NCBI RefSeq assembly: GCF_039529835.1
Contig: NZ_CP154262.1
Coordinates: forward strand, 744,001 to 808,000
Direction of reading: 5' to 3'
DNA: 64,000 bases
DNA from: Arthrobacter sp. TMP15
GTDB taxonomy: Bacteria > Actinomycetota > Actinomycetes > Actinomycetales > Micrococcaceae
The notes below the pieces were generated by a model, which was not told where the DNA came from, ran no database searches, and was given only the letters and a program-made list of their open reading frames with translations. This document shows positions 35,366 to 44,085 of this stretch, in pieces. Each line of letters begins with the position of its first letter. The first letter of the stretch is position 1. Made by a program: the position numbers and the translations under genes.

Positions 35366-36607
35366 ATGATTCACGAAACAGAGCCTGATGGAACCGCTCT
35401 TGATGCGAAAACCTCTTCGTCTAAAAGACCATTCATTGCCATAACAGTCGCGACCTTACTAGCAGTAGCCACTATAGGCGCCGGCATTTGGTGGGGAGCA
35501 GGAGCCCTGACCCCTACAAGCCCGGCTGGCACCTCGATCGGCAACCGCGTGGTACAAAAACATTTAGATGGTCTGATCGCCCGTGGCTTTCCCGCCGCAC
35601 TTGCATCATTAACGCATCCCAGCGGGGATCACGAAGACTACGTCTCAGGAGTGGGGGATCCAAAATCCGGCGAAAAGGTACCCACCAACGGGGAGGTACG
35701 GATTGGCAGCAATACTAAGACGTTCACCGCCGTCGTAGTTCTCCAACTGGTCCAGGAGGGACTCGTTGAGCTCGATACTCCCATCGAGAGCTATCTACCG
35801 GGTTTACTTCGCGGTCAAGGCATCGACGGCGCCACGATCACCGTTCGGCAGCTGTTGCAGCATACGAGCGGTCTTCCCGAGTACACAAATGAAATTGCTT
35901 TGGAGCTGCAAAAGATACGACACACTTACTTCTCTCCCCGGGACCTCATTGATCTCGCGCTCCGTCAACCAGCACACTTTGGCCCGGGGAAAAGTTGGGA
36001 ATATAACAACACCAACTACATCCTGCTGGGCTTACTCATTGAGAAGATGACCCAACGCCCCATCTTCGAGCAAATCACGGAGCGCATCACAGAACCACTG
36101 GATTTCAAACATACCTATTTTCCAGAGGTTGGCGAACAGGACTTCAGAGGTGCACACCCCGCAGGCTTTCACCCGGATGCCAAGGGCACACAGACCAACG
36201 TGAGCCGCCTGGATCCCTCGTGGGGATGGGCAGCCGGACAAGTCATCTCCACCCCCAGCGAACTCAATGAGTTCACCCGAGCAGTGCTCGATGGCCGTCT
36301 ACTCGGCCCAGAGATGCTGGCAGAGATGAAAAAGACAGTGCCCAGCGATGACAGCCTCTGGCCAGGAGCGGAATACGGGCTCGGTCTGCAAAGCTATCCT
36401 CTTAGCTGCGGCGGGGTAATTTGGGGTCACGGTGGAGATATCCATGGCTTCCAGACCCGCAATGGCGTGGCATCCGATGGCACTGCTTTCAGCGTTGCAG
36501 TGACTTCGCTGCCCTGGGCCTTCATCAATATCAAGGACGAGGAGCTCCTTATGAAAACCTATAAATCCGTCACCGACACTGTAGATGCGGCTTTCTGCCA
36601 GAAATGA
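35366..36607 (+). CDS. Membrane-anchored D-Ala-D-Ala carboxypeptidase-like serine hydrolase
   Basis: A 413-residue protein. One membrane segment (residues about 22-46) anchors it with the catalytic domain outside. SNTK (Ser 115, Lys 118), YNN in WEYNNTNY, and GHGGDIHG supply the active site of class C/PBP-type hydrolases; family names include D-alanyl-D-alanine carboxypeptidase and D-aminopeptidase. AAGGAA stands eight bases before the chosen ATG. Divergent from the ABC transporter genes and so probably in the same envelope-related unit. Confidence 0.85.
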   Translation: MIHETEPDGTALDAKTSSSKRPFIAITVATLLAVATIGAGIWWGAGALTPTSPAGTSIGNRVVQKHLDGLIARGFPAALASLTHPSGDHEDYVSGVGDPKSGEKVPTNGEVRIGSNTKTFTAVVVLQLVQEGLVELDTPIESYLPGLLRGQGIDGATITVRQLLQHTSGLPEYTNEIALELQKIRHTYFSPRDLIDLALRQPAHFGPGKSWEYNNTNYILLGLLIEKMTQRPIFEQITERITEPLDFKHTYFPEVGEQDFRGAHPAGFHPDAKGTQTNVSRLDPSWGWAAGQVISTPSELNEFTRAVLDGRLLGPEMLAEMKKTVPSDDSLWPGAEYGLGLQSYPLSCGGVIWGHGGDIHGFQTRNGVASDGTAFSVAVTSLPWAFINIKDEELLMKTYKSVTDTVDAAFCQK

Positions 36608-36903
36608 CGCTGAGTGTTTAAAGGATCTGAAACTGATCGGCTTTCCTTATGCTTAAACTCTCAGGCGCAAGAACTTCCCAAGCCTCGCATCAAAGGAAAC
36701 TCCTCTGGAACACTCGGAGGGCTTCCTGCATGGTGACCTGAATGGCTCTCCAATATCGGGTGTAAGTGCGAGGCCACGAGTGGTTGTCATGGATAGAGAA
36801 CCTATGCTGCCAGATCGACGTGAACCGTTCCTTTGAATAAAAGGAAGTTCTCACTAGATGTCCCCAGGGACAACCAGAGGAGAACGGGGCCTTATAGTAA
36901 AGG

Positions 36904-37341
36904 ATGCGACTAACCCGACGCCGTGACAGGCCACACCTTGAGCAATGGTCGTCCGTCATCCTGATTTCGCTTCTGTCAGCAGGGCTCTGGTTCGGTTGGT
37001 TCGGCTGGGATGGCGAGTACCAGTACGATGCGGCCACTGGCGAAATGACTGGGCCGTACGAAATTTGGCAGGCAGTAGCGGCGTTCCTGTGCGGCGTCGT
37101 GGTGGTAGGGCTCGCTTACAGGCTCTTGCGTTTTGTCGTTGCTTTGTTGGTAATTCCCGTTTCATTCACGCTCGCGTGGATGAGCACTGCCTCCGCCATG
37201 GATTCGAGCGGCCTGTGGGTTGTCGGGGCGATACTTGTTGCCCTTGGTACTACTTTCGGTACAGCTGGCATGCTTGGCACCGCTGCAGCAGTCGAGGCTA
37301 TAGGCAACAGGCAAAGAACCTCCGCTATCCCGAGCGAGTGA
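36904..37341 (+). CDS. Hypothetical membrane protein
   Basis: A 145-residue protein with four predicted membrane segments (residues about 15-35, 54-75, 77-95 and 102-128), a short loop FGWDGEYQYDAATGEMTGPYE between the first two, and basic ends. No family recognised. AAAGG lies directly before the ATG and GAGGAG about 20 bases before, so the start is uncertain. The 300 bases to its left hold only frame fragments. Confidence 0.6.
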   Translation: MRLTRRRDRPHLEQWSSVILISLLSAGLWFGWFGWDGEYQYDAATGEMTGPYEIWQAVAAFLCGVVVVGLAYRLLRFVVALLVIPVSFTLAWMSTASAMDSSGLWVVGAILVALGTTFGTAGMLGTAAAVEAIGNRQRTSAIPSE

Positions 37342-37500
37342 TACTTGGCGTGTCCAGTAGCCCAGGGTAAATCTCTGAAACGCAAACAGTATCCCGGCGG
37401 ATGGCCCTGCAGGACAGGACGATTTGGGCCACGAAAGGCTGCGAAAAACGGCTCTTATTACTTTTCCGTGGACGTGAAGGAAGTTAAGGCGCGCGGATTG

Positions 37501-37643
37501 CGCCCACTGAAGAGCCCTGGGCTCATAAGGGGTGTCTGCACACTCACGCCGAAAGCATCCAGTACGCCGGCCGTATACCGAACTGTGTAGTCAGGCGCAC
37601 ACGGAAGCTGAAAAGTCGCCCGATGGAAGTTCCCGTGGGGAAC
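37501..37643 (-). repeat. Accessory-region spacer element, long copy, minus strand
   Basis: Read on the minus strand: hairpin GTTCC-ccacg-GGAAC (37629-37643), then sequence alignable with 12169-12318 along about 140 bases, including GTTCGGTATACGGCCGGCGT and CACCCCTTATG. It begins 20 bases after the stop of the RidA pseudogene, which is also on the minus strand, so the gene-then-element order is kept even when the unit is inverted. Confidence 0.75.
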
Positions 37644-37662
37644 GCTCACCGGTCAATCCAGA

Positions 37663-38070
37663 TCAGTGGATAACCGCTGCGACTGCTTCGATCTCTACGA
37701 GTTGATCCTGGTAGCCCAAAACCGTGACGCCCATAAGCGTACTTGGGACACCGTGGCTGCCGAATGCTTCACAAACTACGTCCTAGGCCGTCACTAGGTC
37801 AGCTTGGTCAGAAGAAGCCACCAGAACCCGTGTACTGATCGCATTCTCCAGGCCCGCCCCAGCGGCTTCCAAGTAATCATGCATGTTCTCGAGCGCTTTG
37901 GAGGCTTGTGCTGCGTAATCACCTATTCCAGCAGTTGATCCGTCCTTATTCAAAGGACCGGCTCCTGCGAGGAAGATGAGGCGTGCATCGCTGGGAGCAG
38001 TTGCAGCATAGACGTATTGGGCGACGTCGGAAAGCGAACCCGAATGGATGAAGGTGACCGCACGCGGCAT
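37663..38070 (-). pseudogene. RidA-family gene with an in-frame amber codon
   Basis: The reading frame encodes a RidA/YjgF-like enamine deaminase for 95 codons, to DQADLVTA, then TAG, and then continues in the same frame with DVVCEAFGSHGVPSTLMGVT and LVEIEAVAAVIH to a normal stop: 135 residues in all. At the TAG the family usually has Trp (TGG), so a single base change explains it. RidA proteins hydrolyse reactive enamine/imine intermediates. The truncated product lacks the C-terminal part of the active site. Confidence 0.85.
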
Positions 38071-38267
38071 GGCCGTCCTTGTTTAGATTGACCTACTGGG
38101 CGATTCCCACACTATCGGTGCTAATTCGGGCGCGAACCCGATGGTTCCTGAGCAGGCCACTTCCCGAACCATTCGTTGAGCAACCCCTCATTGCGCAGAC
38201 ATTTCGCAACCGTTGGCGCAACGTCTTACGAGGTATCTTGTGCTCTAGTGTGGCGGACCGCAAGACT

Positions 38268-38492
38268 TCAGAGAGCTTGATTGCGTGGATGATTCTTGGC
38301 GATCCGCTCGTTGCCGTGCTTGTAATTGCCCGTCACTCGGGCCATGAGCTCCTGAGAATTCCCGCGGTCAGCATCTGCAAGGAATTGGTCCGCCGCCGCG
38401 CCCCGCAAAGTTGTTGCCTTCCGCCCATGATGGCGGATCACTACACCATCCTCGGTCACGCTAAATTCGAATCCGTTAGGTACATTTCCCAT
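38268..38492 (-). CDS. Small conserved protein of unknown function
   Basis: A 74-residue basic protein. FEFSVTEDGVVIRHHGRKAT and LMARVTGNYKHGNER are the conserved blocks of a small actinobacterial family I recognise by pattern without a known role. No membrane segment. The ribosome site is weak. It lies alone between the RidA pseudogene and the DUF805 gene. Confidence 0.65.
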   Translation of the reverse strand: MGNVPNGFEFSVTEDGVVIRHHGRKATTLRGAAADQFLADADRGNSQELMARVTGNYKHGNERIAKNHPRNQAL

Positions 38493-38814
38493 TCAACGAT
38501 TATGGCAGTTTCAAGGGTGAGTGAAGGTGTCTCCATGGTGAACCGAGACTATCCGTCAATGAGCGGTGCCCAATCGTTTAGTCACATAGTTACGCAAACG
38601 TCCCCCTTGAAGTTCCACTTCTAAGACTAGTTCCATTCTCATCAGGGTGGGTTCACGCGCAGTTGAACCACTTGAGGTGAATTTCCGCACGGATTGTTCT
38701 CAGACCCGGGTCCGCGCCGCTATATACGCGGGCGGCGACACCGGGATCCTATCCGCACTGGACCACCATCGAGAGGATCGGATAGCCGGAGAAATCCAGA
38801 TGACTCGAGGAGGT

Positions 38815-39225
38815 TCAGTCCACTTGTGTTCTGCCAGGGCTGTTAGGTTGGCGATCGAATCTGCGTCCGGCATCCTTTGACGGCTGCGCCGCAACCACAA
38901 GGCCGATAACGATGAGAATAGCCGCAGGGGGATATTCGGTAACCCCCGGTTGGGTATAGCCAATAAGGGTCTTCGTACCGTTGTCATAATCGTAGTATTC
39001 TGCTTGCTTGTTGCTTGCGGCCCACGAGGCGCCAACGATTACACCAATGCTCAGGGCTGCAGAGGCAATGAGTGAGAACACGGCGTGTGCCAGTTCCACC
39101 CACCAGAACTCGCTTCTCGAGGCGCACCCGTGGAAAGCCGTGTATTTGCGGAAGAAGCGACTAATTGCCTGCCCAATTGGGGCCCCATATAGCGGGACGG
39201 CACGGCTAGCCCAGGCCGGTGTCAC
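38815..39225 (-). CDS. DUF805 membrane protein with an internal deletion
   Basis: The N-terminal GAPIGQAISRFFRKYTAFHG, SRSEFWWVEL is the unmistakable start of DUF805 proteins (the Y/F and R/S-E-F/YWW motif), and AAQPSKDAGRRFDR looks like the family's C-terminal tail. Between them only two membrane segments remain; the usual middle with RRLHD is missing. A deletion of roughly 50-60 codons that kept the frame explains this. Possibly nonfunctional. A GTG at codon 10 could be the true start. Confidence 0.6.
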   Translation of the reverse strand: MTPAWASRAVPLYGAPIGQAISRFFRKYTAFHGCASRSEFWWVELAHAVFSLIASAALSIGVIVGASWAASNKQAEYYDYDNGTKTLIGYTQPGVTEYPPAAILIVIGLVVAAQPSKDAGRRFDRQPNSPGRTQVD

Positions 39226-39415
39226 AGCTGGTTGCAGGGACCCGGCAAAAGCCAGGGAGCGGTGTCGCGGACTTCTTGCATTTCGTCAATTCTTGGTGGG
39301 TTGTTTCGGCACTAAGAGCTAGGCCACCTTGGCAAACTTCTATACGAAACATGCCTTACGAGCACGGATCGTATGCCAATTAGCCACTCTGTGTTCACTT
39401 AGCAGGGATGAAGGA

Positions 39416-39868
39416 TCAGTGCGTGAAGTCTGCGATGAGGTGGAGATTCCGCGACTCAATTAGCTTTTGCATGTAGCGGGCCAGAATCAGCTTCTCAACG
39501 AGGCGTCCTAGGAGCCCATAGGGTGCCTCGAACTCGATCTGATCGATCATCGTGGTTGCCTCTGTATCTTCGCTGAACTCATGGACATGGCGGAACTTGC
39601 GAAACGGCCCCTTGACCTGTTCATCGATGAAGTAGTTCGGCGTTTCCATTTGGGTTATCCGACTCGTCATCCGCAATGGAAGACCGAAATGCCAGGCCTG
39701 CCACGTCACTTCTTCTCCCAGTGAAATGAGACCTGAGGTGACACCAGCGACCGCCTTTTCACGAGAATGCGCCATTGATTCTTCGTGTGCGTCGATACTG
39801 CGGGCGAGGTCAAAGAGCTGCGGTTTCGGCATGCCGGTCCGTGTCGTGCATCTAAAGGAGACTGTCAT
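39416..39868 (-). CDS. SRPBCC-family protein
   Basis: A 150-residue protein of the SRPBCC/cyclase-like fold. Key stretches are TTRTGMPKPQLFDLARSIDAH at the start, ITQMETPNYFIDEQVKGPFR and FRHVHEFSEDTEATTMIDQI in the middle, and a C-terminal helix. Members bind hydrophobic ligands or act on polyketides; in bacteria most are uncharacterised. It differs from the SRPBCC protein at 21895. Ribosome site weak. Confidence 0.72.
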   Translation of the reverse strand: MTVSFRCTTRTGMPKPQLFDLARSIDAHEESMAHSREKAVAGVTSGLISLGEEVTWQAWHFGLPLRMTSRITQMETPNYFIDEQVKGPFRKFRHVHEFSEDTEATTMIDQIEFEAPYGLLGRLVEKLILARYMQKLIESRNLHLIADFTH

Positions 39869-40061
39869 GAACAGAGTATGGCAGTCGGTTGTGTTTTGCC
39901 CGAATTATCCCGGACTGGAAGGACCGCGGACAGGTGACGACGACCGTAAAATAGTCTGAAAACCAGGTGATTGTCCCTGATACCTGGCGCAGCCGGGCTA
40001 CACCACACCGACGTTGAACGCGGTACTTACGGTGTTGAACAACGGGTGAGAACGGTTTTGC

Positions 40062-40451
40062 TTACGTTGCGAAACGCAGTCCGGTCACCGAGACGGTCAT
40101 GTTCGCAGATAGTAGGAAACCGTTACGATGCCGAGAAGCGGCCCCCAAACCAGCATGGGCGCCTAAGCCAAACCCATGAGGGGAAGGCCGGAGCCGTCTA
40201 CCCGGCCCTACAGCATTAGCTGGCTGACGGTGGTCAGTGTGATGTGCGGCGCACCGGTGGCTGCCGGGATCACCGCAGCGATCGAGCGAACCTGCTGGCC
40301 ACGTATCAGCGGAATCCACTGTGGAACGAGTTGCCACATGGATGCACGAGGCCCAGGGTGAGCAGATCAAGACCCTCGAACACAATGGCAAGGCCGATTG
40401 TGTACAGCGCACCCCAGCCAGGCAGGTCATAGTCCGAACGGAAAACCGCAC
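40062..40451 (-). pseudogene. Decayed integral membrane protein gene
   Basis: Protein-like membrane text appears in different minus-strand frames: SDYDLPGWGALYTIGLAIVF (about 40440-40375), AVIPAATGAPHITLTTVSQL (about 40270-40215) and LGAPMLVWGPLLGIVTVSYY (about 40165-40100). Several frameshifts and probably deletions separate them. The complete frames that cross the region on either strand are not protein-like. The parent protein could not be named. Confidence 0.5.
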
Positions 40452-40628
40452 CCGACTTTATGCTGAGTTCCAGCCGCTGTCCTCGACACGCTATGCCAGC
40501 TACCGATCGGCTCGCGGGAACGAACGAATGACGTATTTGGAGTCCCTTCGAGAACGTTTACTTGTTGACCTGCACGCGACGCACTTGACAAACTAGGTAA
40601 ACATTTGTCGCCTCAGGAACGGACAATC

Positions 40629-41207
40629 ATGAGAAAGCTCGTCTATTACGTGGCGACAACACTTGACGGCTATATAGCAGGACCGGGCGGTGGTGATCCA
40701 AGCGGGGCGGATTACTTCCCGCTGACGCCCGATGTCATCCAATTCATCGTGGAGCAGTACCCCGAAACTCTTCCCTGGCCTGCGCGTGCTGCTCTGGGTA
40801 TTGACAGCCCCGGCCAAGTATTCGATACCATTCTAGAGGGACGGTCGTCCTACGAGATCGGTCTTGCGGCCGGAATGACGGACGCCTATCCACACCTTCG
40901 TCACCTGGTATTTTCAACCACGCTAGAAAGCCAGGACCCGGCCGTCGAGATCGTCCGCAACGGGGCTCTAGACCACGTGCGCACGCTCAAGACCGAGGAA
41001 GGTAAAGATCTATGGTTGGTGGGAGGTGGCACACTTGCCCACTCATTGCTGCCAGAAATCGACCGGCTCGTGCTCAAACAAAACAGATCCGTCATCGGCT
41101 CTGGTATCCCACTCTTCAATGGACCGTTCCAATCCCATATGTTCCAGCCCGTTGATGAGACACTGCTGGACTCAGGCATAAGAGTGCTCACCTACGACCG
41201 TGCCTGA
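40629..41207 (+). CDS. RibD C-terminal/dihydrofolate-reductase-like protein
   Basis: A 192-residue protein of the bifunctional deaminase-reductase C-terminal family. KLVYYVATTLDGYIAGPGG is the standard opening; GRSSYEIGLAAG and DLWLVGGGTLAHSLLPEIDR are the NADPH-binding parts. Actinobacterial genomes hold many such orphan paralogues, some of which reduce small molecules or mimic dihydrofolate reductase. Start at 40629, the MRKL Met, with AGGA upstream. A spacer element follows 58 bases after the stop. Confidence 0.85.
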   Translation: MRKLVYYVATTLDGYIAGPGGGDPSGADYFPLTPDVIQFIVEQYPETLPWPARAALGIDSPGQVFDTILEGRSSYEIGLAAGMTDAYPHLRHLVFSTTLESQDPAVEIVRNGALDHVRTLKTEEGKDLWLVGGGTLAHSLLPEIDRLVLKQNRSVIGSGIPLFNGPFQSHMFQPVDETLLDSGIRVLTYDRA

Positions 41208-41265
41208 CCCAATCTCTGCTAACACTCAATGAGAAGCAGACCCACTGACCGGGACACCCCGGTAG

Positions 41266-41347
41266 CCCCGCATAAGGTTCGGCATACCGGAATGGGGCGT
41301 TCGGGATGAGCGGGGCCGGCAACCGCTGATTGAAAGACCAACGGTCT
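41266..41347 (+). repeat. Accessory-region spacer element copy
   Basis: CCCCGC (41266-41271) pairs with GCGGGG (41310-41315) around AAGGTTCGGCATACCGG, which itself folds as TTCGG-cata-CCGGAA. A second hairpin AGACC-aac-GGTCT (41335-41347) follows. The element fills the gap between the reductase-like and phosphotransferase genes. Confidence 0.65.
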
Positions 41348-41370
41348 ATCAACCCGATACGATCTTGTTC

Positions 41371-42177
41371 ATGGATTGGGTTGCGGGAACAGTGCCGGCT
41401 TACATGGATCGGTGGGCTATAGGGCAACGCGGGGATATGGTCATCACTCCTTCTAGCTGGCTAGTTCCAGGTCGCTGGCATGATCGAAACGTCATGCTCA
41501 AGGTCGCCCGCGTTGCCGAAGAGGCCCGCGGTGGCCGCGTCCTTGGTTGGTGGGCCGGTTGTGCCGCAGTGGACGTGCATGAAGTCACCGACCAGGCTGT
41601 CCTGATGGACTTGGCCTCCGGCCAACGGGCCTTGACAGCGATGTGCCAGGCGGGCCGCGATGATGAGACTACTAGTATCCTCTGCGAGACCATCGCCTCC
41701 CTGCACGGCGTCCCTGACAAATCGTCTGCTCCCCGTGATCTCGTGCCCTTGGCGCTTTGGTTTCAAGACCTGATCGCGCCACATGCTGCAAAGCCTCATG
41801 GAGGCAACCTTGAGCGAGCGGCAACCATGGCGCAAGAGCTACTGGAGGCTTCGGCCGCAGAAGCCCATGTGGTTCTTCACGGGGACCTCCATCACGGCAA
41901 TGTTCTCGATTTCAACGGGCGTTGGCGTGCGATTGACCCCAAAGGGTTGTTTGGCCATCGGGCGTTCGACTACGCCAATATTTTCTGCAATCCGTCCACG
42001 GACGTGGCGTTGAAGAATTTTCACCGGCGACTGGCGATCGTCAGCGAGCACTCAGGGCTCGACGTCGATACGGTGAGATCATGGGTCATCGCTTGGTGCG
42101 CACTTTCGGTCGTGTGGAGCGACAAGAGCGGCGGCCAGCCATGGACGCCCCACGCCATCTTGAGCACGTTCGGCTAG
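41371..42177 (+). CDS. Aminoglycoside/hydroxyurea-type phosphotransferase
   Basis: A 268-residue APH-fold kinase of the APH(6)/StrB and hydroxyurea phosphotransferase group (PF04655-like). VVLHGDLHHGNVL is the catalytic loop with Asp and Asn, and RAIDPKGLFGHRAFDYANIF provides the metal-binding Asp and the group-specific GxxDYA part. WLVPGRWHDRNVMLKVARVA holds the ATP-binding lysine. The family can inactivate streptomycin, but chromosomal members are often of unknown substrate. Start at ATG 41371; TTG 41365 is also in frame. Confidence 0.85.
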   Translation: MDWVAGTVPAYMDRWAIGQRGDMVITPSSWLVPGRWHDRNVMLKVARVAEEARGGRVLGWWAGCAAVDVHEVTDQAVLMDLASGQRALTAMCQAGRDDETTSILCETIASLHGVPDKSSAPRDLVPLALWFQDLIAPHAAKPHGGNLERAATMAQELLEASAAEAHVVLHGDLHHGNVLDFNGRWRAIDPKGLFGHRAFDYANIFCNPSTDVALKNFHRRLAIVSEHSGLDVDTVRSWVIAWCALSVVWSDKSGGQPWTPHAILSTFG

Positions 42178-42536
42178 CACCATGGGCATGCGGTTCAGCC
42201 GGTGAACCCTGTCCGCTCGCGGTTGCCTCTGCGAAACCCATCGGGTGGAGCTAAACAACCGCTTCCATTGGTTCATGCAGGCTGTTAGCGTTCATCCACA
42301 TCAACCCGAATCAGGTTTGGCAATGGATGAAGCGGTTACCGAAACTTTCCCGCAGTGGTAGGAGTTCGTCGCGGTGACCGGAAAGACGTGGAGAGAGACA
42401 TCAATGTATCCGCGTTATATAAGGAGCGCGTCAACGCCGTAAGTTCAATCTCTGACAACACATCGTAAAATTGATCTAGCCGCTGTTTGTGGCCCAGAAC
42501 ATTTTTGTTTGATCAAGCAAAGTGGTCTCAGGTCTT
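42178..42536. other. Intergenic region without a recognised gene
   Basis: About 360 bases between convergent genes. No terminator with a T run and no protein-like frame were seen. Confidence 0.4.
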
Positions 42537-43403
42537 CTAGGAATGGCGTACGCCAACGCCATCAAGAACGGCCGTATAGCCCTCCCGGTAGGTGGGGTAA
42601 GAAAACACGAATCCGGTCTCCCGCAGCCTGTTGTTATGGCATCGTTTGCCGCGTCCGCCCTGAGCTTGAGAAGAGTCGTTGACCAATGCCGGTGCTGGTA
42701 GGTCAAGACTGCGTGCCAAGAATTCAGTGACTTCGCGACGATCGGCCGGGAGGTCATCGACGCCGATGTATACGGTTTCAGGCCACTCCACCAAGGTCCC
42801 ATTTTGCCTGGTCATGAGGTGCACGATGGATGCCGCAGCATCGTCACGATGTATCCGACTAGTAAATTCTGGCACGGAGGAAACAGTCGCGGTGCCCTGA
42901 CGTACACGATCAATCTCCCTAGGGCGTCCTGGACCGTAGAGGCCACCAAGACGCAGAATCTTCGCCTCGGGAATCTGCTGGAGTAATGTCTCCTCTGCTT
43001 CTAGCAGCACACGTGCCGTTGGGGTAGTGGGTTTGACCGGAGTGGCTTCGTTGACCCAGGATCCGTCATCAATGCCGTAGACCGCTGTCGATGACACATA
43101 TAACACTTGCGGTGGTGCTGCGCAGTCGTTACGGATTGCGGCGGTTATTCGCAGAACGCTCTCGACGTATGCTGCTCGATAACCATCTACGCTGCGCTCA
43201 TCAGGGCTCATGGCAATCACCACGATGCTGGTGTCCGGCGGCAGCGTGGGTACCTCAGTGGAGAGATCAATGGCCTGTCCTTCGATTTCGGAGGGCAGTT
43301 TGCCTGCTGAGCGTCGAAGTCCCATGACCCGGTAGCCCATAGAAACGAACCTCAGCCCAGTTTCAGTTCCAAGGTCACCACAGCCGGCAATCACAACAGT
43401 CAT
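42537..43403 (-). CDS. NAD(P)-binding epimerase/dehydratase-like protein (atypical SDR)
   Basis: A 288-residue protein of the extended/atypical SDR group, like YeeZ. VVIAGCGDLGTETGLRFVSMG is the nucleotide-binding loop (shown in part as GCGDLGTETG); YVSSTAVYG is the catalytic Ser/Tyr region; RLGGLYGPGR follows. The start at 43403 is fixed by GAGGAG six bases upstream. Substrate unknown. Last intact gene of the accessory region. Confidence 0.8.
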   Translation of the reverse strand: MTVVIAGCGDLGTETGLRFVSMGYRVMGLRRSAGKLPSEIEGQAIDLSTEVPTLPPDTSIVVIAMSPDERSVDGYRAAYVESVLRITAAIRNDCAAPPQVLYVSSTAVYGIDDGSWVNEATPVKPTTPTARVLLEAEETLLQQIPEAKILRLGGLYGPGRPREIDRVRQGTATVSSVPEFTSRIHRDDAAASIVHLMTRQNGTLVEWPETVYIGVDDLPADRREVTEFLARSLDLPAPALVNDSSQAQGGRGKRCHNNRLRETGFVFSYPTYREGYTAVLDGVGVRHS

Positions 43404-43666
43404 TTGATACTCCTCAGACCACACTGTTCGTTTAGATATCTTCGCGGCCCGGTTGACGAGCAGCGAGGCATGATCCGAGCTTAGCGAGGCGCCTGGGCGG
43501 GAACAGCCACGGCGCGCCGCCCGATTATTGAATAGCCGCAAAGCCGCCTCTCCGAAACGGCACCCAGGACAGCTTCGACATCTCCGTCTTTTTTGTCCAG
43601 CGGCTGCGTTGGCCTACCGCTGATAGGACGTCGGTGAGCCCATGACCCGGATCATGCAGTCCCATA

Positions 43667-44085
43667 GGGTCTAGAGCAGATTTCAGCGCGAAATCAGTGG
43701 TCAGCTATGCGCTTAGATGGGACGCTCCCAATAGGCGTAGCGGGCAGATATGGGTCAGTGCGCTATGGCGTGACTGCCTGAGAACCAAGCCGACGGATCT
43801 AATTTGCATTCACTGGCCCACACGACTGCAACGGTCATCACTCTTTGATTGCCGTCAGCTGTGCAAATAATTGAACGTTACTCCAACACGAGCTTTCGAT
43901 ATCGCCAAGCGGAACGGCAAGAATTTCTGGGTCTCTTTTCTCCCTGACGATGCGGGCGCGCTTGTCGAAGAAAGCATGGATCGCGCTGAATACGACCTAA
44001 GCTCCCCTTCAAGCGCTCCACATTGCCGCTCGCTTTGAACGAAGATACTTCGGTAACCGTTCTCTGCACGGATGGGTTGCACATC
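43667..44085 (+). pseudogene. Decayed paralogue of the SRPBCC gene at 21895
   Basis: Nucleotide similarity to 21895-22370 runs through the region: CAGCGCGAAAT at the start, GGGCAGATATGGGTCAGTGC versus GGAGGACATGGGCCAGTGC in the middle, AACGTTACTCCAACACGAGC versus AACGCTACTCCGGCACGAGC, and GATCGCGCTGAATACGACC near the end. A deletion of about 75 bases after the start and several frameshifts destroy the frame. Confidence 0.8.

Noticed and set aside
40321-40596. 91-codon plus-strand ORF upstream of the reductase-like gene
   Set aside because: The opposite strand carries fragments of a membrane protein over half of it, and the ORF has no ribosome site.
11583-41347. Reading the spacer family as integron attC sites
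   Set aside because: No tyrosine-recombinase integrase is present in the window, the GTTRRRY and RYYYAAC boxes are not found at the element ends, and several genes are on the opposite strand. I keep only the term cassette-like.
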